From Chloroflexota bacterium (lineage in GTDB: Bacteria; Chloroflexota; Dehalococcoidia; Lucifugimonadales; UBA3495), in assembly GCA_009840165.1 (NCBI GenBank), contig VXOG01000068.1, positions 1 through 45,831 on the forward strand: DNA of 45,831 nucleotides, written 5' to 3'. Under the pieces are notes generated by a model that saw only the letters and a program-made list of their open reading frames with translations, did no database searches and was not told the origin of the DNA. Of the stretch, positions 30,754-38,748 are shown piece by piece (position 1 is the stretch's first letter; the number at the start of each line of letters is the position of its first letter). The translations under genes were made by a program, and so were the position numbers.

Positions 30754-31382
30754 GATTTAGTATCCTTTCGGTCCGGTCCGTAGAACGGGCTGTCGTAGTG
30801 TTCTCCCATGTGGATGGAGCCAAGCACGTCGTTCCAAACCGATTTGGCCCGCTCAGCGTCCTCCGGCCAGAAGCACAACGTGAGCAGGGCGTGAATCGAC
30901 GATTTGGCGTGTCGGGTGATGACCATGCGGGAAAATGCCGGCCGTTTTTCCACGGGGTCCGTGAACTCGGTTTCAATCCAGGCCATTTCGAGCTCGCCGA
31001 ACTTGAGGGCCATGGGTGGCCCGGACTTGTCCTTGTTGCGGTCGCGTTTCCGCTTTCGCCCAGCGCGTTGAGCAGTGAATCCGGTGGGAGTATCCGACGT
31101 GACCTGCTTAATCATTTCCCGAAGCGGCAAACCGTCCCAGTTCACTCCGAAGCCGGCCATACCCACGTATATGACGGACACCTCCAGGCTCATGTCGTCG
31201 TTGGGGGGCTCGCCGTCAACCAGTTTGAAGGACTTGGAGGACGGTTGCGCAATCCAATCCTGAGGGATCTCAAACCGCAACGCGCCCCGATCCACTATCA
31301 CGACATTGTTCCCGGGCTTGGCCGTCCAGCCGTGATTCTCGGGGAGCCTGAAAATTTCCTTGTTCCACTGTTCATCAGCCAT
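30750..31382 (-). CDS. unknown protein coupled to the carbamoylase
   Basis: 210 aa from ATG 31382 (weak AGGCGGA); the longer open frame to 31664 has no support. It is soluble. It contains a strand-rich part near residues 20-60 (VVIVDRGALRFEIPQDWIAQ, then DGEPPNDDMSLEVSVI) and a basic stretch AGRKRKRDRNKDKSG at about 112-126. The end resembles small lipoprotein-like or PsbP-like domains that bind ligands, but I cannot assign it. Direct ATGA overlap with the carbamoylase gene suggests a shared task. Confidence 0.65.
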   Translation of the reverse strand: MADEQWNKEIFRLPENHGWTAKPGNNVVIVDRGALRFEIPQDWIAQPSSKSFKLVDGEPPNDDMSLEVSVIYVGMAGFGVNWDGLPLREMIKQVTSDTPTGFTAQRAGRKRKRDRNKDKSGPPMALKFGELEMAWIETEFTDPVEKRPAFSRMVITRHAKSSIHALLTLCFWPEDAERAKSVWNDVLGSIHMGEHYDSPFYGPDRKDTKS

Positions 31383-31424
31383 TGCAGTCCGCCTGTGGGT
31401 TCCAGTTCCTTTACTATCGCCGCC

Positions 31425-31430
31425 ATTATA
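31425..31430 (-). promoter_or_regulatory. TATAAT -10 element, candidate promoter
   Basis: Perfect TATAAT on the minus strand, 43 nt before ATG 31382. No clear -35. It would drive the unknown gene, the carbamoylase and perhaps CoxG. Confidence 0.4.
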
Positions 31431-31480
31431 TCCGATGACCGGCCATGCGGCGTCGCGTCTCGGGTTAACAGCGGCTAACG

Positions 31481-32308
31481 CTAACCGTTTCCGCTGTCCC
31501 AATCCCTCCTGTTGAATATCGCCAAAGCCAGGCAGCAGAACAGCGCGGTGTAGCCCAGGGCGGCCGGGAGGAAGATTATTCCCTTTGGTTCGTCGTTGCC
31601 GAGCAGGCCGCCAGTTACGCCTCGCAACGTCCAACGCAAGTAATCTTGCAGCGAAATTTCCCAAATAAGTTCCGCTACCAGTTTGAGCAGCGGATAACCG
31701 ATCATTTCAGCAGCGATCAGAGCGATGCCGACTCCGATACCGAAGGCCGTTGACCTGCCAATGATGCAGAGGAGCGCTCCCAAAGCAAGGTAAGTGACTG
31801 CTACAGGCCATGCGCTGGTAAATTGCAACCCTGCATCGATCCATCCGTCAGGAAAACCGGGGGATTCCCGGATTATGCCCCCCGGCTCGTTTTCACCTAT
31901 GACCAGGCCCGCCAACACGGCCAGGCACCAGGCGATGATCCAGATTGCCAGGAGAACCACCGCGCCCAACAGTATCTTGACCAGAATCAGCCGACTGGCC
32001 GGCATACCGCGCGCCAGCGAAGTACGCCAGGTTCCCCAACCAAATTCTCCTCCGAAGATGAGCCCGGCCAGTATGATTCCAAGGAACGGCGCCAGCCTTG
32101 ACAGCACCCCGAATACAACGTGAGGGAACCCGTAAGCCGGCATCGTCTCGCCAAGGGCAGGGATGAATCGCATCCCGATTGTGGCTGCGAGCGTGCCAGC
32201 CACGAACAGCCCGAGGATTCCAATAATGGCCCAGAACCCGGCGCGACGGCGCAGACGGAACCACTCCCACCTAAATGTGTTAGCGCTAATCGCGACGTAA
32301 GACGTCAA
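31481..32308 (-). CDS. ABC-2-type transporter permease
   Basis: 275 aa. I place the start at TTG 32308, which overlaps the ATPase stop (TTGA), with GGAG before it; a longer frame runs back inside the ATPase gene but is out of context. Six hydrophobic segments are visible, at about residues 20-42 (GFWAIIGILGLFVAGTLAATIGM), 58-80, 102-130, 160-180, 190-215 and 247-268. The C-terminus ends NRRDW-D, as in many ABC-2 permeases. It forms an exporter or membrane-modifying complex with the ATPase encoded just upstream. Substrate unknown. Confidence 0.85.
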   Translation of the reverse strand: MTSYVAISANTFRWEWFRLRRRAGFWAIIGILGLFVAGTLAATIGMRFIPALGETMPAYGFPHVVFGVLSRLAPFLGIILAGLIFGGEFGWGTWRTSLARGMPASRLILVKILLGAVVLLAIWIIAWCLAVLAGLVIGENEPGGIIRESPGFPDGWIDAGLQFTSAWPVAVTYLALGALLCIIGRSTAFGIGVGIALIAAEMIGYPLLKLVAELIWEISLQDYLRWTLRGVTGGLLGNDEPKGIIFLPAALGYTALFCCLALAIFNRRDWDSGNG

Positions 32309-33267
32309 CTGCTCCGCTCCACATCGCTGGTGACTTCCAGGAACCCCTCTTCGAGTGAGCCGCCCAATGCCGTCATCTCCGCGATGTAAATCCCAGCGCC
32401 GGCCAACTCCCTGCTGATTTCCCATTCCTTTCCGGCAGTGGTTGCAACTTCCAGCCCATCGGCGGATGATCCGTCGATTTCCCAACCGGCGGACCGCAGC
32501 ACACTTTCCGCCCTTCCGTCGTCGGTGCTCCTCACTCGCACCCGCGATTGTCTGCTGATTTCGGATACCGGCCCCGAGTAAAGCAGTTTGCCGCGAGCCA
32601 TGACGCCAACGTGATCGCATACTTGCGCCACTTCATTGAGCAGGTGGCTTGCCAATATCACGGTCCTGGGTTCGCCAACAGTCGTTTCATCCCCGGTGGC
32701 CAACGCTCGTATCAACTCGCGCACTTCAATGATCCCCGCCGGGTCCAGGCCGTTGGTGGGCTCATCCAGGATCAGCAACGCCGGGTTGCCCAGCAGCGTT
32801 GCCGCGATGCCCAGTCGTTGCTTCATTCCCGTGGAGCAGGCGCGAAACTTGCGTCGGGCAGCCCCTCCGTCCAGGTTAACCATGCCGAGCAGCCGATCTA
32901 CCTCAGCGTCGCCGCCACCGGATTCGTAAATTCCTTGCAGGCACTTGAGGTTGTCCCGACACGACAGGAAGGGCCAGAAAATAGGCCGCTCAATCAACGA
33001 CCCCACGCGACGGCGAGATTGGCTCAGGCCGGCGGTTCCTGACTCTCCGAGCAGCGTGATTTCGCCGGCGGTAGGTCGCAGGAACCCGGCCAGCATCGAG
33101 AGCAGTGTCGTCTTGCCCGAGCCATTCGGTCCCAGTAACCCATACACGCCGCCGGACGGTATGGTAAGCGACACATTGTCCACGGCCTGAACCCGACGGA
33201 AGTGTTTGCTGAGACCGGAGACTTTGACCGCGGGAGCGCGCATCTCGCCCGACGGGGTGTCGATCAT
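32305..33267 (-). CDS. ABC transporter ATP-binding protein
   Basis: 320 aa. Walker A GPNGSGKT (46-53), a signature that reads CSTGMKQRL (144-152) instead of LSGGQ, as in CcmA/NatA-type drug and bacitracin exporters, Walker B LLILDEP (164-170) and H-loop SHLLNEV. Residues 220-320 form the extra C-terminal domain of this branch. ATG 33267 overlaps the stop of the FAD oxidoreductase gene as ATGA, and its own stop overlaps the permease start. It powers the ABC-2 permease next to it. Confidence 0.95.
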   Translation of the reverse strand: MIDTPSGEMRAPAVKVSGLSKHFRRVQAVDNVSLTIPSGGVYGLLGPNGSGKTTLLSMLAGFLRPTAGEITLLGESGTAGLSQSRRRVGSLIERPIFWPFLSCRDNLKCLQGIYESGGGDAEVDRLLGMVNLDGGAARRKFRACSTGMKQRLGIAATLLGNPALLILDEPTNGLDPAGIIEVRELIRALATGDETTVGEPRTVILASHLLNEVAQVCDHVGVMARGKLLYSGPVSEISRQSRVRVRSTDDGRAESVLRSAGWEIDGSSADGLEVATTAGKEWEISRELAGAGIYIAEMTALGGSLEEGFLEVTSDVERSS

Positions 33268-34466
33268 GCCAGCACGTCGAACCCGTAGCCGGCGTTGTTG
33301 AGGTTGCCTTCAGCGAATCGGGAGAACCGCAGCGGCGATATGTCCATCGTCGTGGCCTGACCCCTTCCGATCAACTCCGCCATCAGCACTCCCACCATAG
33401 GGGACAGCTTGAACCCATGCCCGCTGAACCCGGTGCATAGGTAGAGTCCATCAACGCCATTGATTCGATCCATGATCGGGTGCGAGTCGGGCGTATTGGT
33501 GTACAGTCCGGCGTATCCGGCAGCCAGTTCGGCGTCAGCGATGGGCGGAATGCGGTGCGCAAGCCGTTGCCAGACATCCTGGATAAATGCCGGGCTGGCC
33601 CGTTGAGCGAACACCTCCGGGTCGTCCACGACGTCGGAGTGATTGCCATTGCCCACCAGGGTCAGCTCCTGTCCCTCGGGTCTGAAGTAGATACGGTTAC
33701 TGATGTCGGCCCCGCCGGGATGGTACGGCACCAGGTCCAGCGGCCGGCGGAAGTGCAGCACCTCATGCCTCGTGGCGACTACGGGAACCTCAATGCCGTG
33801 GGATTCCAGAAACCTCCCCGACCAGGGGCCGGTGGCGACCACCGCGATACCCGTCTCGATTCGAGCGCCGTCAACTGATTGCACAGCAACAACCCGGCTG
33901 CTATCCGCGCTGGTCTCGATCTCCATCGCTGGCGTTTGCAGCCGGATGGACACTCCCTCCGCTCTCGCCCGCGTCGCGTAGGCGTAGGCAGTTCCCGATG
34001 CGTCAGCGTGCCCTGAGTATGGTTCGTACGCAATGGCGGCGGCGTCTTCGACGGCGAAGCCGGGCGCAAGGCCGGCGGCGGCGGCGGCTCCGATGATGTC
34101 AGTAATCACTCCGACAGACTGTTGGGTGGCGATGTTGCTGCGGAAAGTGTCCAGGTCATCGGCGCCGGCGAATACCAAGTAGCCCGTTTCGATGTAGCCG
34201 CAGTCGCCGCCGATGATGTCGCCAAAGTTGCGGAAGATGTGCAGGCTCCGCCACGCCAGTTCTGCGTTGACCGCGGTGGAATAGTGCATCCGTATGGCGC
34301 CGCTGCTGCGTCCAGTGGAACCGCTGCCCAGTGTGTCCCGCTCCAGGAGCACGATGCGCCGCAGTCCGTGGTCGTTGGCCGTCAACGCCAGGTTACAGGC
34401 GATGCTGCAACCCATCACGCCGCCGCCGATGATGACGACATCGGCGGTCTCCGTGGTCGTTGTCAT
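33264..34466 (-). CDS. FAD-dependent oxidoreductase, DAO family
   Basis: 400 aa. Rossmann GGGVMGC (14-20) with VVIIGG before it, GSGSTGRSSGAIRMHYS (about 47-63), a substrate domain, and the C-terminal GLYLCTGFSGHGFKLSPMVG, which closes the FAD site. These are the marks of sarcosine oxidase/D-amino-acid oxidase-type enzymes, which oxidise secondary or D-amines. Soluble. It overlaps by ATGA both with the gene before it (34463) and with the ABC ATPase, an unusual gene mix for translational coupling. Confidence 0.92.
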   Translation of the reverse strand: MTTTTETADVVIIGGGVMGCSIACNLALTANDHGLRRIVLLERDTLGSGSTGRSSGAIRMHYSTAVNAELAWRSLHIFRNFGDIIGGDCGYIETGYLVFAGADDLDTFRSNIATQQSVGVITDIIGAAAAAGLAPGFAVEDAAAIAYEPYSGHADASGTAYAYATRARAEGVSIRLQTPAMEIETSADSSRVVAVQSVDGARIETGIAVVATGPWSGRFLESHGIEVPVVATRHEVLHFRRPLDLVPYHPGGADISNRIYFRPEGQELTLVGNGNHSDVVDDPEVFAQRASPAFIQDVWQRLAHRIPPIADAELAAGYAGLYTNTPDSHPIMDRINGVDGLYLCTGFSGHGFKLSPMVGVLMAELIGRGQATTMDISPLRFSRFAEGNLNNAGYGFDVLA

Positions 34467-34954
34467 GACGCTGCGTCCTCTGGCGCAAATAGCTCTTGCA
34501 ACAGGTCGATAATAGTTGAGGTGCTGTTCGCTCTGCGCACTACGGTCTCGTCAGGCAGATCATTCTCGTAAAAGTGGATGTGCATACTATGGGCTGAGTT
34601 TGTCCCCTCGTCCAAAATTGCCCCGGTCTCAGGGTCAGTAGCTAGAACCAACGCCGTTAATTTCTCCGAAACGCGCATGATATTAGTGTGGCTGCGAACT
34701 CGATAGCCATGGTCAGCGGCGATTGACTTGATCGTTTGGGTGAAAGCCCCCCAGGATTTTTCGGCAGCTTGGCGATAATCTCCAACTGCGATGCTCTCCT
34801 GAACATGCTCCCTGTAGTGGCTCAGGCTTTCTCGGGAAATTACCGCCAACTCAGATGCTTCGGTTTGGGCCAAGACTACGTCCGGGCGATTGGGCAAACC
34901 GGTCCTAATTGCGTCCGCAACCTGTTGAGTCGAGAATTCTGTTCGCTTTGCCAT
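34463..34954 (-). CDS. PaREP1/HEPN-like helical protein
   Basis: 163 aa. The middle part ESLSHYREHVQESIAVGDYRQAAEKSWGAFTQTIKSIAADHGYRVRSHTNIMRVSEKL (about 43-100) resembles the PaREP1/HEPN-like four-helix family: (YxxxA)...GDxxQAxEKxWxA...IK..A......SH. The C-terminal SAHSMHIHFYENDLPDETVV also fits proteins of that type. In many pairs such proteins sit beside a nucleotidyltransferase, but none is here. It starts the overlapped unit with the FAD enzyme and ABC transporter. Its ATG 34954 has only a weak site. Function unknown. Confidence 0.65.
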   Translation of the reverse strand: MAKRTEFSTQQVADAIRTGLPNRPDVVLAQTEASELAVISRESLSHYREHVQESIAVGDYRQAAEKSWGAFTQTIKSIAADHGYRVRSHTNIMRVSEKLTALVLATDPETGAILDEGTNSAHSMHIHFYENDLPDETVVRRANSTSTIIDLLQELFAPEDAAS

Positions 34955-35004
34955 AACCTGTTGCGCCTGCTGTTTTCCCGAATCATAACATCTATGAGCT
35001 CGAC

Positions 35005-35406
35005 CTAACCTCGGTCCCTAGCCCTCCGAACACGGAACGCTGCGCCTCGCTGTTTCCGCATCCAGTTCAAAAATGATGCGACGCGGGGGTTGGACCGCAA
35101 CAGCTCCACGCTGTACAGCTCCTCCGCCAGCGTTGTCTCAGAAAACATCGCGTGAACCTGCCGGTGGCAAGTGGAACAAAGCCGCGCCGTGGGGCCATGA
35201 TTGCCGCCTCGAGCGCGCGGCACCAAGTGGTGTACCGTGAAGCGCTCCACCGCGCGTTCGCACAACGCACACTCGGAGTCGTTCGGATTGCCGCGCCCCT
35301 GGGTCAGCCCGGGTTTTACTGCCGGGTTGGCGCGTTTTTCGTTGGCGGGCGTGGAAGAGTTGCTCTGCACCCCGCGCGTGCGCGTGCGGCTCCGCTTTCT
35401 AGCCAT
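35005..35406 (-). CDS. HNH endonuclease
   Basis: 133 aa from ATG 35406. Basic N-terminal tail (MARKRSRTRTRG). The HNH core has zinc cysteines C46-x2-C49 (CALC) and C77-x2-C80 (CSTC), the double His H59-H60 (TVHHLVPRARGGNHG) and H85. All catalytic positions are present, so nuclease activity is likely. The start overlaps the stop of the preceding gene (35399) by 8 nt. Solitary HNH genes of this size are frequent; no methylase is nearby to suggest restriction. Confidence 0.88.
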   Translation of the reverse strand: MARKRSRTRTRGVQSNSSTPANEKRANPAVKPGLTQGRGNPNDSECALCERAVERFTVHHLVPRARGGNHGPTARLCSTCHRQVHAMFSETTLAEELYSVELLRSNPRVASFLNWMRKQRGAAFRVRRARDRG

Positions 35407-35887
35407 TGCCGCCGGTACCCGACGTATCCAGGAATCGCCAGCCGGGCAGGTCAACCTGCCATTGGGAATCTTCGTACAGCATAGGAATCATCAACCCCGA
35501 CATCAGCGTGCTGCGCTGCACCACCGTTTCGTCCGTTACTCCGAAGGGTAGGAACACGAAGGCATGCACGTCGTCAACGTAGCGGGTCGGCGCCGCTGCC
35601 AAATCCGATAGGTCTTCAAGTGGCCACAGCCGCAATACCGTGGTGCGAAAGTCGTCCAGCAGCGATGTCCGCATGGGGTGGCTGGAGTCGTAGGCTGCCC
35701 GGTATGCGATCTGCATGTCTATGCTCAGGCGGGTTGCCCACACGCCCATTCGCATCCCGCGCGTTTCCTTGGACAGCATCGACCATGCCAGATCCATATC
35801 GCCGTCCCTGATGGACTCGGCGAACAGCCCGGCCCGTTGTCCTACTTCATCAGGTTCCTGGCTCCGGCGTTGTCCCGGCATTCGCAT
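35399..35887 (-). CDS. unknown protein, possibly NTF2-like
   Basis: 162 aa from ATG 35887, with GGAGGG 13 nt upstream; ATG 35944 lacks any site. The pattern RAGLFAESIRDGDMDLAWSMLSKETRGMRMGVWATRLS at the start, then a strand-rich second half ending in PMLYEDSQWQVDLPGWRFLDT, is what NTF2/SnoaL-like cone proteins show (helices first, strands last), but I cannot name a family. Overlaps the HNH gene by 8 nt, so the two are coupled. Confidence 0.6.
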   Translation of the reverse strand: MRMPGQRRSQEPDEVGQRAGLFAESIRDGDMDLAWSMLSKETRGMRMGVWATRLSIDMQIAYRAAYDSSHPMRTSLLDDFRTTVLRLWPLEDLSDLAAAPTRYVDDVHAFVFLPFGVTDETVVQRSTLMSGLMIPMLYEDSQWQVDLPGWRFLDTSGTGGNG

Positions 35888-35962
35888 GATTCCGCCATCC
35901 CTCCGGGTCAACATAGCGCCCCGCGGCGTGCCCGAGTTTTTCACATTCTATTGGGTTAAGGG

Positions 35963-36766
35963 TTATACCGGCAAACCAACAAACCGCTCCGGCATCACGT
36001 CCATCCTCAAGGTTACGGTGTCCCCTACCTGCACTGCGCCGGGTTTTTCCACTATACCGTACACTCCAAAATAGCCAGCCAACGGGTTGGGGCGATAACC
36101 CAGTATGGACCTAACGACCTCGGCGTCCGTCTCCCCGGTGATGGGGTCCTGGTCAACTATGGCGCATCGCGGGTCGGGAGCTAGGACGCGAACCACGGCA
36201 TCGCCGACCACCAAGGTGTGGTTCATCCAGCCGTCCTCTTCGTGGGCTTCGCATCCGTCCAGCAGCAGCGTCGGTCGGAACCGGTCAGTGGCAAGGCACT
36301 GGTCGTCGGACATCCCCATTTCCGCCGAAAGCCGTTCTACCGACGCTCGCGACAGCACCGAGACCGGAAACTCGTCAAAAACCTGGCACGGCAAGTCGGA
36401 CATCATCAGCATCGCCGGTTGACCGCAGAACTCGCTGATGGCCTGCATCCAATCACCCTGTAACGCCCGCCCGCGCACCCGTCGGCCCCACACTATCGTC
36501 CATACGGGTCGATCCAGCTCGGGTTTGCCTTCCAGAATGGTTCCGTCCGGAAAGCGGATGGTAAGTTGTTCCGCGCCGGCGTCCCAGGACGCCGAGAGCT
36601 GCGCCAATTTGCCCACCTGCCGCCGCGTCAAGAGCCGCCCGTGCTGGTTCACCAGGTAAAAACGTCGGTCGTCCTGGATGCCGCCCAGCTCGAGGTTAAC
36701 GGATTCCAATGGAACCAACGCCATGGATTTGACCGGCGCGATGTTGATTTCGGCGACTGTGATCAC
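35963..36766 (-). CDS. MOSC-domain protein
   Basis: 267 aa from GTG 36766 with GGGGAGGA upstream. MOSC_N beta-barrel at 1-115 (ITVAEINIAPVKSMALVPLESVNLELGGIQDDRRFYLVNQHGRLLTRRQ), then the MOSC domain with RFRPTLLLDG, APDPRCAIVDQDPITGE (conserved Cys that binds the molybdenum cofactor or sulfur) and LGVYGIVEKPGAVQVGDTV-type end. Relatives (YcbX, mARC) reduce N-hydroxylated compounds or carry sulfur for the molybdenum cofactor. Cytoplasmic. The perfect palindrome at 36784 separates it from the hydroxylase gene upstream. Confidence 0.92.
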   Translation of the reverse strand: MITVAEINIAPVKSMALVPLESVNLELGGIQDDRRFYLVNQHGRLLTRRQVGKLAQLSASWDAGAEQLTIRFPDGTILEGKPELDRPVWTIVWGRRVRGRALQGDWMQAISEFCGQPAMLMMSDLPCQVFDEFPVSVLSRASVERLSAEMGMSDDQCLATDRFRPTLLLDGCEAHEEDGWMNHTLVVGDAVVRVLAPDPRCAIVDQDPITGETDAEVVRSILGYRPNPLAGYFGVYGIVEKPGAVQVGDTVTLRMDVMPERFVGLPV

Positions 36767-36783
36767 AAATTCCTCCCCTCTCA

Positions 36784-36811
36784 GTAGGGGCGAATAATTA
36801 TTCGCCCCTAC
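36784..36811. repeat. TAGGGGCG-type palindrome, perfect 28-nt copy
   Basis: 14-nt arms GTAGGGGCGAATAA and TTATTCGCCCCTAC with no loop. It lies between two codirectional leftward genes, just after the HpaB-type stop (36822) and 18 nt before the MOSC start, so it may end or weaken the upstream transcript. Confidence 0.85.
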
Positions 36812-36821
36812 GTGGCATTCA

Positions 36822-38276
36822 TTACTCCAGGTTCAGAAATTCCTCTACCATGTCTCGCTGCGCGCTGCGGTCGTAAATCTGATACAGCAGGGCCGCGTTG
36901 CGCGCGCCATCGCCCCCGAAATAACGCTCGTACAACGTCTGGCGACTGCCGAACGCGCTGCACGAAACGTCCCACGCCAGCCGGAACAGGCGGATGCGTT
37001 CTTCTGCGGTAGTTGTGTCAGTGTCCATGTAGCGATGAATGTCCTCGGCCAGCGGCCCGCTCAGATCCGCCTCCGCCGGTAGCGCCATCAGGCTGCTGGA
37101 GCCGAGCAGGTGCAGTATCTCCGTCATTCGGGGGTACATGTCGATCATCTTTTTGCGCGCCACCAACAGGGGCCGGTAGTCGGGACAGAAAATCCCCCAT
37201 TCGTCGATGGATGCCTGCGCCTCCGATGCCGCCAGCAGCGCCTTGGTTATCTCCAGGTTCTCGATGATTTCGGCGATCAAGTGCTGTGTTGCCGGCACTT
37301 CCCCGGATCCCAACGTGTCCACCATCAGGGTCGCCAACCCCAGCATGAACTCGCACTTCACCACGTTCTTGGTCACGACCTGATGCCCGGTGTGGGCGTT
37401 GCGATTGGTACGCTCGCCCCACTGGTTGCACAGCGTCACGTCGTTGTACAGGAACACCCGCTCCCACGGCACCAGCACGTTGTCGAAGAACACGATGGCG
37501 TCCATCTCTTCAAACCGGCTCCCGGCCGGATGATCAAAATGCGACCTCCCCAGGTCAACAGTGTCCCGGCACTGGAACTTAAGGCCGTCGGTATTGCATG
37601 GAATGGCGAAACCAAAAGCGTATTTGCCTTCCTCGCCGGCGGGCACCCGTCGCGTCCGCGCCGGATACACGGCGATCTCGTCCGACAGTGGCCCCAATGT
37701 GGCCAGTACCCGCGCACCGCGTACCACGATGCCGGCGTCGGTTTCCTTGACCACTGACAACGCTACTTCAGTACGGTCGTCGAAGGGGGTTGCGCCCACT
37801 GACCGGCTGCGTTGCAGGTTCACCAGCGTGTGCGTCATTACGATGTCGTTTTCCCGGATGTACTCGTAGTAGTCCAGGATGTTCTGCTTGAACTCCGGGC
37901 GGTTCTGCCCGGAATAGTCCGCCGCCGCTGCCATTGACATGACTGCTACGTTCAGGAAATCGGGCGTGCGGCCCATCATGCCGCAGGAGAATTTGGCCCA
38001 GTTCCGCATCATCTTGCGCCGGCGCGCCAAATCGTCGGCGTTGCGCGGCATGATAAACGACAGGCCCACCGGGTCGCCGGTGCTGGGTGATGTGTACGTC
38101 ATCTCATCTCGCGTCGCCGGATCGTGCTGCATCTCCAGCAGGCCAGCAACCGTTTGCAGGCCACCGGCGAAGGCGGGATGTCGCGTAACATCGGCGACCT
38201 TCTCCCCGCCGATGTAAATGTCGGCGGCTCGGTCGCGCAGACCGGCGATGTATTCGGCTCCAGTTCGCGCTGGCAT
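36822..38276 (-). CDS. 4-hydroxyphenylacetate 3-monooxygenase-family oxygenase (HpaB-like)
   Basis: 484 aa, ATG 38276 with GGGAGGGA. Matches the large FADH2-dependent HpaB oxygenase along its length: MPARTGAEYIAGLRDRAADIYIGGEKV, MTYTSPSTGDPVGLSFIMPRNADDLARRRKMMRNWA, THTLVNLQRSRS, WERVFLYNDVTLCNQWGERTN, HQVVTKNVVKCEFMLGLATLM, and the C-terminal ERIRLFRLAWDVSCSAFGSRQTLYERYFGGDGARN. These enzymes ortho-hydroxylate phenols, but others in the family are vinylacetyl/4-hydroxybutyryl-CoA dehydratases. No flavin reductase lies nearby. It follows the ACT gene by 16 nt. Confidence 0.93.
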   Translation of the reverse strand: MPARTGAEYIAGLRDRAADIYIGGEKVADVTRHPAFAGGLQTVAGLLEMQHDPATRDEMTYTSPSTGDPVGLSFIMPRNADDLARRRKMMRNWAKFSCGMMGRTPDFLNVAVMSMAAAADYSGQNRPEFKQNILDYYEYIRENDIVMTHTLVNLQRSRSVGATPFDDRTEVALSVVKETDAGIVVRGARVLATLGPLSDEIAVYPARTRRVPAGEEGKYAFGFAIPCNTDGLKFQCRDTVDLGRSHFDHPAGSRFEEMDAIVFFDNVLVPWERVFLYNDVTLCNQWGERTNRNAHTGHQVVTKNVVKCEFMLGLATLMVDTLGSGEVPATQHLIAEIIENLEITKALLAASEAQASIDEWGIFCPDYRPLLVARKKMIDMYPRMTEILHLLGSSSLMALPAEADLSGPLAEDIHRYMDTDTTTAEERIRLFRLAWDVSCSAFGSRQTLYERYFGGDGARNAALLYQIYDRSAQRDMVEEFLNLE

Positions 38277-38292
38277 CGTGCTCCCTCCCTAT

Positions 38293-38703
38293 TCAGACAA
38301 TAACCTCGTTGCCGATAGCGGCCATGGCCTCGGCACGGTTATCGGTTTTGAGGGCAATCATCGCGTAGCCGGCCTGGCGGCTCAGGATGTGCATACTCTC
38401 GATGTTGACGCCGGCCTCCTTAAGGCTGCCGGCGACACCGGCGAGGGCGCCCGGCTCGTCGGGCAGCCGGAGCACCAAGGCATCGTCGCTGACTGCCTTG
38501 AAACCTGCCTGGTTGAGTATGTACAGCGCGCGATCGGTGCGGTCCGCAGTCAGGACAATAGTGACCTCTTCCCCGACCACCTGCGCGTTGATCGATTCCA
38601 TGTTGATGCCTTCGTCGGCCAGCGCCTGGCTGATGTCGGCAATGACGCCGACTTCGTCCCGGGCCATCACGATTATACGGCTGACGTGGTTCACCTGGCT
38701 CAT
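38293..38703 (-). CDS. tandem ACT-domain protein
   Basis: 136 aa made of two ACT domains: VSRIIVMARDEVGVIADISQALADEGINMESINAQ (about 7-41), and DALVLRLPDEPGALAGVAGSLKEAGVNIESMHIL (about 74-107). Each has the beta-alpha-beta pattern with the Gly-containing turn that binds small amino acids. Nothing else is attached, so it is a free-standing regulatory subunit of GcvR/amino-acid-sensor type. It follows the decarboxylase gene by 45 nt and precedes the HpaB-type gene by 16 nt, which suggests that it senses the amino acid used or made by those enzymes. Confidence 0.92.
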   Translation of the reverse strand: MSQVNHVSRIIVMARDEVGVIADISQALADEGINMESINAQVVGEEVTIVLTADRTDRALYILNQAGFKAVSDDALVLRLPDEPGALAGVAGSLKEAGVNIESMHILSRQAGYAMIALKTDNRAEAMAAIGNEVIV

Positions 38704-38748
38704 AACGATTTTCTCCTGTCCGGCGCGGCGAAGACGGAAAAGCGCGGA

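Noticed and set aside
31383..31664. N-terminal extension of the protein ending at 30750
   Set aside because: The extension has no hydrophobic or domain pattern, and it runs through the -10-like TATAAT at 31425; ATG 31382 is the more reasonable start.
36105..36787. Plus-strand open frames within the MOSC gene
   Set aside because: Opposite a clear MOSC gene and without coding signs.
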